Below, in pieces: positions 1 through 12,100 of a DNA stretch of 64,000 bases. A program made the translations under genes and the position numbers. Source of the DNA: Sarocladium kiliense (lineage: Eukaryota > Ascomycota > Sordariomycetes > Hypocreales > Sarocladiaceae); assembly GCA_030734395.1 (NCBI GenBank), contig JAUZTG010000041.1:1550001-1614000 (forward strand), read 5' to 3'. The notes beneath the pieces were generated by a model, which saw only the letters and a list, made by a program, of their open reading frames with translations, had not been told where the DNA came from and searched no databases. Each line of letters starts with the position of its first letter. The stretch's first letter is position 1.

Positions 1-2590
1 GCGGCAGCACATGCAGAGAATCGTATTGGCGTAACCAGCTGCAGGCTTGGTTGATTTCTCCAACACCCGGAAGGAAGATAAGTATACCCCCAGTCTTCTT
101 CTCGTAGGATAGCTCAAAGTCGATTGCTTTAACAGCCTCCGCAATAAGTTGGTAGTTGACTCGGTGCCCCAGTTGCTGAATGATTTTGCCCATAGACTCG
201 TCCGTGATGAACGCCGTATCTTTTTGGGACGCTCCAAAACCAGTCATACGCACAACATCATCGAGGTGGAACTCTTCAACGGGGAATGTCCTTCCGGAGA
301 TTTCGACGAGACCAACACTCAAGCCTTCGGATGTAAAGTAGCTCTTGAAGGTCGCCGCATCGAGCGTCGCGGACATAAGGACTAGCTTCAGCATATCCTT
401 CCGAGTTTTCATCACCTCGCGCAGGAGGTTCAGAAGGAAGTCCGTATCCAGACTCCGTTCGTGAACCTCGTCAATAACAATATGCGTGACGTCTGCCAGC
501 GAAGCGATAACGTCGGACACTTGTCCACCAGATGTCTGCAATCGACGAAGCAGCACACCGGCTGTCACAAACGTGATTCGCGTATCTTTTGATCGTCGAG
601 ATTCGCCACGAATGGTGTATCCAATCTCCTCTCCAACCTTCGAACATCTCTCTTCCGCCACACGATCTGCAAGACCAAGCGCCGAGATACGTCGAGGCTG
701 TGTTACAATCATGTTCACACTGTCCCCGAGTCCCCGACTGTAAAGGTCATCCAGGACAAACTGCATCGACTGCGTTGACTTTCCTGATCCAGTTTCACCA
801 CTGATGATGGTGACATTATTCTCCTCGACTGTTCGGATGATGGTGTCTTGGACTTGCCAGGCGGGCAACTTTCTCCTTTTCGCTGTCATGTCTTTCCAAG
901 CTGGGCTCTCCTTTCGACGAAGCCATCTGTCACGGCTGTGGGGATTCTCGATCCACCGTGTAGGCTTCGGTGCGTTTTGCCTCCGTCTGCCGCCAGCGAT
1001 ATGGGCTTTGGGCTTAGCCTCTGAAGCCGCAGAGGATACGGCCGAAATGTCGACGAGCTTTCCGGGTTGATCAATGATGCCATTCATGTTTTGTTGAAGC
1101 CAGTCAACAACAAGGAAGATCTTCATCGGTTCGTCCCTCAGCGAATCTTCCATATACTCCAGTGTTCGCTTGACGATGCTCAGCTTGATATATGATGGAA
1201 GTTTGGCAATGATGGCGAGAAGCAAGGTCTTGGGATAACTCGGTGACCTTCGAACCTGTAGTGACGCGTCGACTTCTTGCTGTCCATTCTTGACCTTTCC
1301 AAGCTGAATCTGAATGACGCCTCCCTCCTCACGGGAAAAGGTGTCACCATACATAGATTCCAGACTGCCCACTTCTTCGTTCCACTGCTCTTCTGGTGAC
1401 CCCATGTCGAGGAAATCATCACAATCGTCTTCAGGAGCCGTGTTCGATTCGTCGCTGGAGTAGAGTAGGTTCTGCAATTTCTCTGCAGCCTTACCCTCAT
1501 CGCCTTCACACTCATCAACAACTCGGGTACACAACTCAAGCGAATAGCCTGTCTCCGATAGACGCTTGATCATGCCTTCCCTTCTCAGATTTGTAGCACC
1601 GAAAGAGACGCCAGCTGAATAGCTCTCTGGAAGAGCCCAACGAGGGAGATCGTCCTCGGGCACATGGATCAACAGCCACTCCAAGGTCTCTTCTCGGTCT
1701 TTGCAATAGTCAACAGCTTCAGCCACATGGCTGCGACGGAAACCGATCTTGCTGAGATCCTCGACCAGCTTGTCTTTCTGAGCCTTGGGCATGCGCACTT
1801 CGTGAGGGTTCCAGGTAATGCCCTGTCGCAGAAGAGACTCAAGCTGCGTCCTCGTCTGTCGACCCATCTCAACTTTTGGTGCGGTTGTCCAGCCTTTCAT
1901 GGCATTGGACGAGCGCGAGGAGCCATCCATGAGGACAAGGCCAGACGCTCCAGGCATGGCTTGAGCTTTGGCTTTGATGGCTTCCATCTCTTTCCGTTTC
2001 TTGTCCGCTGCAGCCTTTGCCTCTTCCCTCTCGATGTATGCTTTGAACGGATCAGCATCGTACAACGCTGATCTGCCGTCCTTGACATCTTGGGCCTTCA
2101 AGGCTTGGAACTCCTTCCATAGTGCTTTGTGGTCTGGGGGCAACACCATGTGCTTGTTCTGCATGCTGCAAACCCGAAACAGAGCATACGTAGCCGCAGC
2201 ATGTTTTGCCTCAATAGCACTATCGCGCATGAGCAGATGCTTGTGGCTGGCTGGTATCTTGAAAGGGTCAAGCTTGATCGTCTGTTGCGTCTTGAGGTCC
2301 TTGGCGCTGAGCGTCACCCAGACTGAGAACCCCTCAGGTGTCTTCTTTGTGTCATATACTGGCTTGTCCCACTTCTGCTTCTGACAGTACTCGCTTAAGA
2401 GATTGACAGGAAGTTTCCCGGTCCATGATGCCCCTCCGATGAGTTGTTTCACTGTAGGCTTCGGCGGTCCTGTAGGTGGCAGCTCCTCGGAGGCGGGCGC
2501 CTGTCGATTTTTGCCTTTGCCTGCATCTTTCGCAGCGGTCGCAGGCGCGGGCACAGGCTGCTGCCCTTTCGCTTTACCCTTCTTAACCAT
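1..2590 (-). CDS. DEAH-box ATP-dependent RNA helicase, YLR419W/DHX29/DHX57-like (C-terminus off window)
   Basis: One uninterrupted frame runs from the ATG at 2588-2590 to the left edge (863 codons, no stop), so the 3' part is missing. The N-terminus is Lys/Ala/Pro-rich and disordered. Two UBA-like helical modules lie near residues 270-312 and 338-375, followed by an RWD-like segment at about 400-505. The helicase core then starts: motif I GETGSGKS at 598-605, motif II DEVH at 707-710 and motif III SAT at 740-742. UBA plus RWD plus DEAH core is the architecture of yeast YLR419W and animal DHX57; DHX29 is the nearest alternative. Members are RNA-dependent ATPases, and DHX29 acts in translation initiation. 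The exact role here is inferred. The OB-fold, ratchet and helicase C-terminal regions must lie beyond the window. Its 5' end faces a 0.9-kb spacer before the importin gene. Confidence 0.88.
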   Translation of the reverse strand, partial: MVKKGKAKGQQPVPAPATAAKDAGKGKNRQAPASEELPPTGPPKPTVKQLIGGASWTGKLPVNLLSEYCQKQKWDKPVYDTKKTPEGFSVWVTLSAKDLKTQQTIKLDPFKIPASHKHLLMRDSAIEAKHAAATYALFRVCSMQNKHMVLPPDHKALWKEFQALKAQDVKDGRSALYDADPFKAYIEREEAKAAADKKRKEMEAIKAKAQAMPGASGLVLMDGSSRSSNAMKGWTTAPKVEMGRQTRTQLESLLRQGITWNPHEVRMPKAQKDKLVEDLSKIGFRRSHVAEAVDYCKDREETLEWLLIHVPEDDLPRWALPESYSAGVSFGATNLRREGMIKRLSETGYSLELCTRVVDECEGDEGKAAEKLQNLLYSSDESNTAPEDDCDDFLDMGSPEEQWNEEVGSLESMYGDTFSREEGGVIQIQLGKVKNGQQEVDASLQVRRSPSYPKTLLLAIIAKLPSYIKLSIVKRTLEYMEDSLRDEPMKIFLVVDWLQQNMNGIIDQPGKLVDISAVSSAASEAKPKAHIAGGRRRQNAPKPTRWIENPHSRDRWLRRKESPAWKDMTAKRRKLPAWQVQDTIIRTVEENNVTIISGETGSGKSTQSMQFVLDDLYSRGLGDSVNMIVTQPRRISALGLADRVAEERCSKVGEEIGYTIRGESRRSKDTRITFVTAGVLLRRLQTSGGQVSDVIASLADVTHIVIDEVHERSLDTDFLLNLLREVMKTRKDMLKLVLMSATLDAATFKSYFTSEGLSVGLVEISGRTFPVEEFHLDDVVRMTGFGASQKDTAFITDESMGKIIQQLGHRVNYQLIAEAVKAIDFELSYEKKTGGILIFLPGVGEINQACSWLRQYDSLHVLP

Positions 2591-3500
2591 ACAGAATAAT
2601 TCAAGCCCTGCCGCTTGCTGACCAGGGAAGCAAGATTTCTGTGGCTGTTGTGAAAAGGTGGCGATGAGATGAGGTTGAAAGCGACATCAGAACTACAACT
2701 AAGCATCTCAGGGTGCGAGTCAGACCTCGCACTGTACAGAATCGCCCTACACCACGGGTTGCACAGTGTGGCAAAGTAAGGCGTCGTCAGGACAAGAAAA
2801 AAAGCGTGTCACAACGAACAACTCAAGAGCTCCAAGTCTTCATTATTGTCAGATTCGGGTTCATTCCTTTGAATTCTACCTAACAAGAGGCTTATTTCCA
2901 AGGCGCTTGTAGCCACTTGACTACCTACCTCATGTACCCATTTATCGATGAGGTTATCTTCCTGCACCGTCAGAAGCATCAGTGCACTGACACTGGCTTC
3001 AGCCTATTTCCTGCATCTCTATGGCCGCTCTGAACAGATGATAGCTACTGGAAGGCGAGTGACGCATACATGCTTTTGATGTCCTCGCGCAGGGTGCCAT
3101 CTCCTCCCCGTGGCCTGCTGCAAACCATGTGTAGAGGCTGGAGCTTTCAAGCTACCATAGGGCCTCTTCTTTTGTTAAGCATTCTTCCTTGCGCCGCATA
3201 ACTACTCCGAACCTGGGCAGGGTGTGGGGAATCGGGGGCCATGATCCGTAAGATCTAATGGGTGATGTGATATCAAAATCAGTGTTGCGAAGATGTGCTG
3301 TGAGTAAAAAGATGTCCAGGGGTCAAGGGGGCTCGGTGATGCGTAGTGATTCGGAGGTGCCGTATGGTTTCATACAGTCAGATCCTCCGGCCTCATTGAG
3401 TGACGAGTGCGGCCGGTTGACTCATGTCTTCAACGAATTGCCATTGATGTTCGGCGAAGTGAGACCTTGGAGTGTCATCCACCATAGTTGCGGACTCATC
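2591..3500. other. intergenic: helicase promoter and importin alpha 3' side
   Basis: About 0.9 kb between the helicase start (-) and the importin alpha stop (-). The only ORFs are short and lack family resemblance. A TGACTCA (Gcn4/AP-1-type) heptamer occurs near 3419-3425, just beyond the importin stop, so it is more likely part of that 3' UTR than a promoter site. Nothing else was recognised. Confidence 0.6.
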
Positions 3501-5491
3501 CTACATGTCCATGGAGTCTCCTCCAGTAGCGAAGTTGAAGCCGCCCGACTGCTGGGTAGAGGCGTTGGCGCCAAAGCCGAACGTGCCGTTAGGGCCTGAT
3601 GGTTGGGCCATGCCGTCCTCAGGGTTCTCCTCTTCGTCCGAGAAGTACTTCTCAATGATGTTGTATGCCTTCATGTAAATCTCCTCATTGGCGTTGTTCT
3701 GGCAATCGTGGATCTTCTCCATTCCGCCACACTCCTCAATGAAAAGCGCGTAGCGGTTGATTGCTTCCGGACCCTCGCCAGCCGCTTGCTTATCGAGGTC
3801 ACCGATCTTCAGGATGTTCTCCAGGCCGTCAAGAGCGACCTGAATGATCTTGTTGTCAGGGCAGCCGAGTAAATCACAGAGAGGGCGAATGCAGCCTTGG
3901 GAGACAAGATACCGAATCTGGTCAGGCTTTTGCAGACCGCCAGAGGTGGCGTTGCTGATAGCCCAGCAAGCTTCCTTGCGGGTCTTAAGATCGCCGTTCT
4001 GAAGGAGGTGGATCAGAGGAGGAATGATGTTCGCATCAATCACGGCCTGGATTTGACTAGAGTTGCCGGCAGTGATGTTGGAAATCGTCCAACAGGCCTC
4101 TTTCCGAATGCCGTCCTTGGTGGAGCTCAGGAGGGACAGAAGGCAGGGAAGAGCGCTGCAGTTGATAATCACCTGCGTCTGAACATCATCACCAGTGACA
4201 ATGTTGCCGACGGAACGCAGGGCTGGGGTCTGCACAGAGGTAGAGGCGTGCATGAGCAGTTCCACCAGCCTGCGGGGAATGCCGGCCTCGATCACAGCTT
4301 GGATCTTGTCGTTGGAGCCGTCCGAAAGGTATGAGATGGCCCAGCATGCATCAATCAGGACCTCATCGTCCAGCGAGTACACGAGCTTCGAGAGGACAGG
4401 TAGGGCAGGGGCGATCTACATCAACGTTAGCTGGGTCGCAGTGCACAAGTAGGGTAGCGAAAGACGAACCTGATTCCATTCGGGCTGAGGCGTTTTGCCG
4501 CGACAGAAGTTGCTCAGCGTCCAGGTTGCGTTGCGGAGCATGCTAAGTTTGCGGCTGTCGCCGAGCAAGTTGAGCAAGGGTTTGAGGGCGCCACAGCTCA
4601 GGACATAGTCGCGGCAGTTAGGGCTATCGCCAGCAATGTTACCCAGGGCCCAAACTGCCTGCTCCCTGACGTCGGGCTCGGGACTTGCCAGAAGCTCGAC
4701 AAAGATAGGCACGGCTCCGGCCTCAATGACGACTTGGGTCTGCGTTGCTGAGCCGGAAGCAATGTTGGTCAGAGCCCAAGCAGCCTCGAACTGAACAAGT
4801 GTGTGGGGCGATCGCAGAAACTCGACGAAACGGGTGACGACTCCGGTCTTGATGACTTCCTCGATTGGCGGGTTGCGCTCTTTCGACAGGAGCTTGCGGA
4901 ACTTCGTGGTTGCTTGGATCTGCTGGTCAATCTGGTCTGAGAAGACACCGGCGACCATTTGAGGGAGGTCCTCATTCAGCTAGCAATGGCCATTAGTAAA
5001 AGTTGACCAAAATATGTTTGAGGTGTCAGTGAGCAGAGGTGAGCCGTGCAATGTATCTTGAACCCCTGCCAGAGCCGTGATCCTATAGGGGAAGGCAGTT
5101 GCCCGCAACTGGGCTGAGGATTGATGTGGGGTTGAGCGAATGTTTTGGCCCCCCACATCACAAGCAAAACACAAGGAGTGGCATCGCAAAACCGTGCGAC
5201 GTGTAGCAGCGGGGAAGAGGGGTTCGTCGCGAGAAAGGGGAAGACTGGAAAGCTTACCTGTGACTCGGTAGGAGGGTTCTCATCGTCGCTATCGGGAGCT
5301 GCACCCAAGGAGGCACCAGGGCGGTTCTCACCAGTGCCGATACCACGGCGCTTGGCCAAGTTCTCCTCACGCTTTGCCTTGCGAATTTCAACCTGCTGTT
5401 CCTCGCGGCGTCGACGGAGCTCCTCGGGCTTGAAGGTGTTCTTGGCCTTGAACTGCGTTCGGCGATGCTCGGGAATGTATCGCTCAGCCAT
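3501..5491 (-). CDS. srp1: importin subunit alpha (karyopherin alpha)
   Basis: Three exons on the minus strand: 5491-5258, 4979-4470 and 4415-3501, giving 552 aa, the usual family length. Exon 1 carries the importin-beta-binding domain, with Arg/Lys-rich stretches such as RRRREEQQ and LAKRRGIG. Exons 2 and 3 encode about ten armadillo repeats with the expected Trp/Asn ladder ([67 protein letters not shown]) that binds NLS peptides. The Gly/Asn-rich tail ends in GGDSMDM. The first intron is 278 nt (4980-5257, GTAAGC...TAG), long for this locus; the second is 54 nt (4416-4469, GTTCGT...TAG). Joining at these sites restores continuous repeat sequence. The protein is the cytosolic adaptor for classical nuclear import. 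The start lies in the context GCCATGG. Confidence 0.96.
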
Positions 5492-6497
5492 GGTGGCGGT
5501 GGTACGACCTGCTGTTACGGAGGAAGTAGACGATGACAGGTTGGTAGAGAGGCAAGCTGCTCAGTACTCGTCGATGCGGGGTGAAAAGGTCGCAACACAA
5601 GTCACTCAGGCAAGCAGTGCGTGCTGGATGCTGGTTCCTGGTCAAGGTGGAGGGATGAACCAGGGAGAAGAAGAAGGCAGTGGAAGGTTTTTGGGGGGGT
5701 ATGATGCGATGGCAAGGACTAAGAAAGATGGGAGTTCTGAGAGGGAGACGAAAGAAGGAACAGGAGGGATGATGAGGTGGGCCAGCGGCGGTTGTCCAGT
5801 GTACGTGTGGGTTCAAGTCACTGCTGGCGGGGACGGAGAGGGGCTCAGTTGTAGTGGGCACGGTCAGCGGGACAGCGGATGACTGAGAATTGATTCACGG
5901 CACCTATGACGGGCGGGAGGAGCCACTAAAAGCCAGGTAATATTAACTGTAAGCTCCCACTGGAGTTCAGGTAGCAGGCGGCAGCTTTCAGCCTGACTGA
6001 CAGTGCCAATGAAGTTTCCTCTGACGCTGACCAGGTTGTTGATGGAGTCCGTGGCAGGCGAGGGGTCGGTCCTCACAGAACCAGGGTCTTCCGACCTCAG
6101 GCAGAAATTTCTTGCTGTAGCCGACTAGGCAAGTAGGTAGTTCCTTGCCTTACGGGAAGGCCCTCGCCGGAAGCAGCCACAGCCAACCTGGCCGTGAAAG
6201 ACCCTGATCGCCTTACTCAGCTGATATGGGGCAGGTCACATGCTACGGCACGTGGCTCCGCGACACTCAAGTGTCACTCGTCGCGTTTGCTTAAGAGGTG
6301 GCTAATGTATGGACGCGTTTCACGAACTAGGGTGCACGGAAGTTCGAGCCCAATGCAACTTGGTTCGGCCGCACGGGTTTACGCCAATACATGTTCAGGA
6401 CCGTCAGCTTCAATGAAGTGCTGGCCGGCTGTATACGGCGCTCACTGATCGGGTCTCATATCTGCGCCCTCGGTGTGCATGAATACGGTTTTTGAAC
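5492..6497. promoter_or_regulatory. divergent promoter region of importin alpha (-) and POT1 (+)
   Basis: A 1.0-kb spacer between two divergent start codons. The importin side (5500-5880) is strongly purine-rich on the plus strand, so it reads as a pyrimidine-rich leader on the transcribed strand, typical of highly expressed fungal genes. No gene was seen. ORFs in it are biased-composition shadows. Confidence 0.5.
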
Positions 6498-8706
6498 ATG
6501 GCTCCCAAATCATCTGCCAATATGGCTTCAGTGGCTCCGGCAGACATAGTCGCCGCCGTAGACATCATCGACGCAAAGCACAAGCCTGGCGACTTTGTCA
6601 ATGTCATTGGCATTGTGCAAAAAGCTCTTGCCCCTATCCTTACCCGAGCAAGGCGTGAGTGATGCAGTGGAATCTTTGGACCGAACAGAATCGTTGACCA
6701 TCACAGAATGGAAAGCCGACGTCGAGATCTTTGATCCCTCAACCCAGTTCGATCCAGAATTGAAGCTGATTTACAGTGTCTTTCACAATAATGAGAACAT
6801 GCTGTCAGACATACAATGTGGAGATGTCATTGTCCTCCTCCAGGCGAAGGTAATTCTATTTGATCAGCAAGACTTGCTGAATTCTTCGACTGACGCTTGG
6901 ATTAGGTCCAGTCTTATGGGTCACGTTTATCGCTGCTGCACAACTTCCAGACCAGTGTGTTCGTGTTCTCCGCGGAGAACATGCCTTCATTGCCCGGTGA
7001 TCCAACCCCAGCTCTACGGAGTACGCCTCTTACTCCCAAACGACCTCTCAGTGGTGCACATCTCAAATACGTGTCTGCATTTTTCCACGCAATCGACAAG
7101 GAGCGCTTGCCCACAAAAGAGGAGTTCAACGCTACTAAGGTGCAGTCAGTCGCTGTCAAAGAAAAGTTTACGGAACTCAAAGACGTGAAAGACATGCAAT
7201 TTTATAATCTCAAGGTCAACATTGTGAAGGAACCTTACGATAGCGGTGACAAAGTTACACTGTGGGTTTCAGACTTCACAGAGAACCAGAATTTCTTCAA
7301 TCATGCCTTTGATCCTCTAGCTAGTACAGAAGTAGAGGGCCAGGATGGTGACGAGTTCGGCTACCTGAACAAGTTCTCGTCGGGTACGGGGTCTTCGGCG
7401 AGTAACTGGACTGGACCGTATGGTCAAAGATCTTTGCAAGTCACTTGTTGGGGCTATCACGGTGATATCATCCGGTCCTATAAACTAGGCATTGGTGCTT
7501 GGATATATATGAAGAACGTGCAAATCAAGTTCGGCCACAATGGCGGGAATCTTGAAGGCTTTCTTCGCGAAGATCAAGATGCGAGAGAAAGGGTCCGCAT
7601 TCACCCTTTAGACCCTCGTGGAAACGCCCAGGGACTCGATCCTCAGCTCAAGGAGGCCCTTCGTCGGAAGAGGGACTACGAAAAGGCCAAGAAGAGTGAT
7701 CTCAAAGCTGTGGCAGAAGCAGCACACGCAGGTCAGAAACGCAGAGCCTCGACGGCCATGGGACTGGACGGCCAACAGACCACGAAGCGCAAGCTCAATC
7801 GGACACAGAGAAGAGCAGCTGAGCGAGAGAAGGCGCTGAAGCAACAACAGGCCGCAGACGCCCAATTACAGGATGTCAGTGAACATATTTCTGGCATACA
7901 GCTCAACCCGGCAGGTACGAAATGAAGCTCTCAGTGAGACCAGGGTCCCTGGGCTAATATGACCAGTGAAACACGAGGATCACGACGTTCTAACGAGCTC
8001 AGTCGATGAGGTTACCGCCGACAAATGGATCGAACTGGAGAGTGAAGGAGAACATATCACAGTTCGCGCCCCTTTTGTGAACACCTCATACCGAGGAAAT
8101 TTTCGTATCACAGACTTCAAGCCAGATAGGCTGGAGGAATTCGCGCTACCGACAAAAAGCAGCGATGAGTATGCTGCTCTATCTGACAACGACGAATCTG
8201 ATTCCGAGCTTTCAGGCTCGGAGTCTGGATCCGACGCTGAGCAGAACAGAGCTTATGAGTGGCGCTTCGCCCTCAAGTTGGAGGATGCCGAAGGCCCTGA
8301 GCTGCATCGGAAGTCTTTTTGGACCTTGGTTGATAATCAAGCCGCTCAGTATCTCACTAACATGGATGCAACGGATTTGAAAGAAGACGCGACCACGCGA
8401 GAACGTTTGCGGGAGACAATGTTCTTGCTTTGGGGGAACCTCGAGGAGCTAAAGAGAAGCATTCTCGAGAAACGAGACGCCGCAGCGGCTCGAGCCAGAG
8501 ACGGGCAACCACCTGACAGTTCTTATGATGCACTCGCGAACACCGTCATAAGACCCGAATCGATTTCGAATCTCCCATTTGGCTGCTGCATCTCTGAATA
8601 TGGCGTCAAGGTGCCAGAGTCGGATGGTTCGAAAGCAGACGCTGGACTTGGTTTTCGCTGGAAGCGGATTCATCGCCTAGAGCGGACACGCATTGTTAGA
8701 GACTGA
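6498..8706 (+). CDS. pot1: protection of telomeres protein 1 (POT1)
   Basis: Four exons: 6498-6654, 6707-6849, 6906-7914 and 7967-8706 (682 aa). Introns are 52, 56 and 52 nt with GTGAGT/GTAATT/GTACGA donors and AG acceptors, and all phases close. The N-terminus (about 1-150) matches a Telo_bind OB-fold: the FVNVIGIVQKA strand, WKADVEIFDPS after the first junction, and GDVIVLLQAKVQSYG across the second. A second OB-like region follows, with WVSDFTENQNFF and a WGYHGDIIRSY-type segment near residues 190-270. A basic Lys/Arg-rich linker and an acidic Ser/Asp tract (near 8180-8245) precede the C-terminal region. POT1 binds the single-stranded G-rich telomeric overhang and caps chromosome ends within shelterin. 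Length and order fit fungal Pot1. Assignment rests on OB-fold pattern recognition, not a search. The start is the first ATG, 28 nt after a stop-rich leader. Confidence 0.85.
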
Positions 8707-9164
8707 GTGGCGCAGAGGGCTGGTTGGGTGGCGGCTACTGGGCCGTCGATTCGTACGTACAAGATGCATGCGTTATTTGGGATCGTTGCCTTCAGCACAT
8801 GACGAGATGACTACTATACCCGACGGAATTATCATAAATGGTGTCAGAGTAGTTGAATGGGACACAAGCGTACAAGTCGAAAGACTTGGACAATGACCAT
8901 AGAACAAAAAAGAGCAGTCCACCATTGAAATACTACAAATCTGTGCCCAACAACGCCAGGTCAAGGGGCAGCCGCCAGCTTTCGCTACGTGACAGAAGAA
9001 GCGGACAATGCTATTACCAGAAACAGCAACAGTATACCAGTGGGAAGTACCCGAATCCAGACCCTTCCTTGGGTCTATGTGAAGAGAACACGGCAGGCCA
9101 AACGCTTTCCATAGACACGCTCCTCCCTCGTTGAAACCTTTTATCCATCTGTACGCTGGTCCGA
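8707..9164. other. convergent 3' intergenic region (POT1 / SCC3)
   Basis: 458 bp between two convergent stop codons. It should hold both 3' UTRs. No gene, RNA or repeat was recognised. Confidence 0.6.
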
Positions 9165-12100
9165 TCAATCACCGATCACATCGTCATCGTCATTATTAGC
9201 CTGTGGGGCTTCTTCCCCATCGCTATCATCATCGATGGGGTCATCTTCGAGCAACTCCCGTCTTCGAAGATCTTCCCTTGAGCCTTCCTCTGGGGCTGCT
9301 TCCTCCTCGAAGACGTCCTCGTCAACAGGCTCGGGTGTTCGTGCTCGGGGCTTGATGGGCAGCACAGGCTTTGTCGAAGGGTGTTTTCGGGCAGTGCGCT
9401 TTGTCTCATCTAGATATGCAACCATGGCTTTGTAGTTGTTTCCGAGCTTGGCCTGGTTGCGAAGCAGGCGAAGTCGAAGTTTGCCAGCCTGTGGGCCGCG
9501 GAAATCGAGGAGCCGGTTGTTGATGCAGTTGACATATTTGCCAGCAAGCTCACACATTGCCTTCTCGGCCTTGACCTCGGCAATGTAGCGGTCCTCGGCT
9601 GAGAGCTCCTCATCTTCTTCATCATCAGACTCATCCTCATCGTCGGCGATGGGATCTTCGTCCTCTGCCGGTTCGTTGAGAGTCTTGTCCTTCTTCGCCT
9701 TCTTTGCATACTGTTTTTCAGCACCATCGAAGATTGAGAGCAATTCTGGTACTAGGCCCGGCTCAATCTCCTGAACGAGTGACTTAAACTTCGTCCCTGA
9801 GCCATTCTCCTTGGTAGACTGATAGCGTTGGATCGCGTACCGAAGGGTGCCGAACATGATGTGCAGATCGCAGAGACATCCTGTCGCGTACAGACGAAGC
9901 TGGTCAATAAGTGCTCGCGAAGAGAAGGTCTCGATCAGGTGGCGGCGGTATGTCTGGCGCAGAACCGAGAGGGAGTCCAGCTGCGCGTCCGAAACACTGC
10001 GGTTCTTTGTTATGAGATCTGAGAGGTCGCGGACCTTCCACATGAAGTAAAATTGACACGTCTTGATGGCAAATGACACCAGCTCGTCCTCGAGGTCATC
10101 GATATCCTCATCATCCTGAGGCTCGTACTTGCCACGATGAACAATGTTGGCAACAATGCTGATCGCAGAAGCGTCAGAAGCACCAGTGCCGCCTTCCGCC
10201 TCAAGAGTATCGGTGCAGTTGGAGATAGTCACGAGCTTGCTCATCTTCATAAGAACAGTAGTCAAGTCTCGTAACGGGGCTTCTGGCAGGTTACCGCGAA
10301 CAAAAAGCTCGCAACTAGAGTCTGAGTTGCGGAGCGCGGTGATGGAGTTCTCCCACAGGTTCGCAACCTTGCTGTCCACAATCTCTTCCAGTTCTTCATA
10401 TTTGCGGGCGTGAAGTAGGGCGGCGGCAGCCTCGGAAAGAACGCTATTGTCATCATGCCGAGTGAACTGTGTCGCAATTTCATCTAGCATCTTCGCATAT
10501 TTGCTGGAATCTTGTCGAAGCTGTTGAAATACCTCAAGATCGAGACAATGCTCCAGTCGGAGTACAATAGCCGCTGTCTCGGGCAATGCGCCAAATTTGT
10601 TCAGGAGCTTGGGAATCGTGGAGGCTAATTCCAACGCTGTTTCCTCCTGTGGCTCTGAAGCATCAGCCCGGTGGCCTTTCTTCTTCCCCTTCTCGACTTC
10701 GCTAGCCTGCGTCAGAGTGAGCTTGACAGCGGCTGACAGCACACTCAGAAGCATAGTCTCTTCGGCATTCGTGGGAGCAACAGCTTTCTTAAAAGCTGTC
10801 TCCGAAGAACTGCCTTTGGATTTGGCCCTTGATTTGCTGCTGGTGGTATGGTCAAAGAGCAAGTAGCCAGCCAAGATCTCCCACTTTCGAATCTCGGGGA
10901 CCCTGTCATAGAGGACAGCTGCGGCGCGGGCGATGTTGGTTTCTGGTGCTCGAAGCTCAAGGAGATCGACAGCAATATCGATGCCGGCCGGTGGCTCATC
11001 ACGCTGTTTCTCCTGGATCTGGGCGTCGTAAATAGCGAGCGTCTCAGCCAGGCATTTGATGTTGGCCCATTCCCTTCGAGGTGTGTCAAAAATATCCTCA
11101 TCAACGCCATCGAATTCCTCGAGAACATCGTTTCCGCCCATTTCCTCGACCTTGCCCTCCAACGCCTCGTCGACGCATGCCACGAAAAAGCCAACAACGG
11201 CCTTGCGAATGCGGATCTCGTCGTCGAAAATCAAGATACCAATAGCATCGATCTCTGTGGGCTCAAGGAGTGCTGAAGCGCGAAGGGTGTCAATAACAGC
11301 GATGGCTGCGACACGTACAGAGACCTCCGCATCCAAAGTTGCTATCTCGATCAGTCGCGGGCGGAACCTGTCGAGGAAATGGCCCAGCTGCTGCGCATCC
11401 CTCTTGAAAAGCTTGTGCAATTGTCGCAATACCTCCTGCCGCACAATAGCGTTCGTGTCTGAGAGCATCCATCCGAGATAACGAAGATAACCAGGCTCGA
11501 GAAAGACTGTGGGCAGGGTCCAGATCCAGTGACCGAGCGCCTCCACGCACTCTGCACGAATTTTGGGCTCAATATCGCGGTACCGGTGTACGAAGATGAC
11601 ATCAAAGAAGGATTGGATCGTTTCGGCGCAGTATTTGCGGTTCTTGTTTGCCTCAACAATGTTACGCTGAATTTCTGTAGCCTTGGCTTTATTCTTCGCC
11701 TTCTTGGCGCTCTGCAGTTGCTGCTCCATGCTTGCGATTCGGCGATCGAGAATGTCGGCCACATCAACAAGACCAGATTGCAACGCGAGTGATATGGTGG
11801 TCGCTGTGTGGCGGAAAGGTCTCAAGCCTGCTGATGACATACTGGCAAGCCATGCTTGGATGTTGTCGATTAGCTCGTTATCGGTATATAGAACATCGGT
11901 TTCGTGTAGGAGGTGGACAAGAGATCGGAAGAAGCGGACAAGGAGGTCACGGAAGGATCTGGTGCTCTTCGCTTTGGAGATGAGAGGATACTCAGTTGCT
12001 TGTTGCTGGGACTGGTCAGTGATGTGGCACATAACAGGCGTGCGCTCAGTTACCTCTTGGTAGACATTCTGGAGGTCATGTAGTCGGTTGGGAATGTTCT

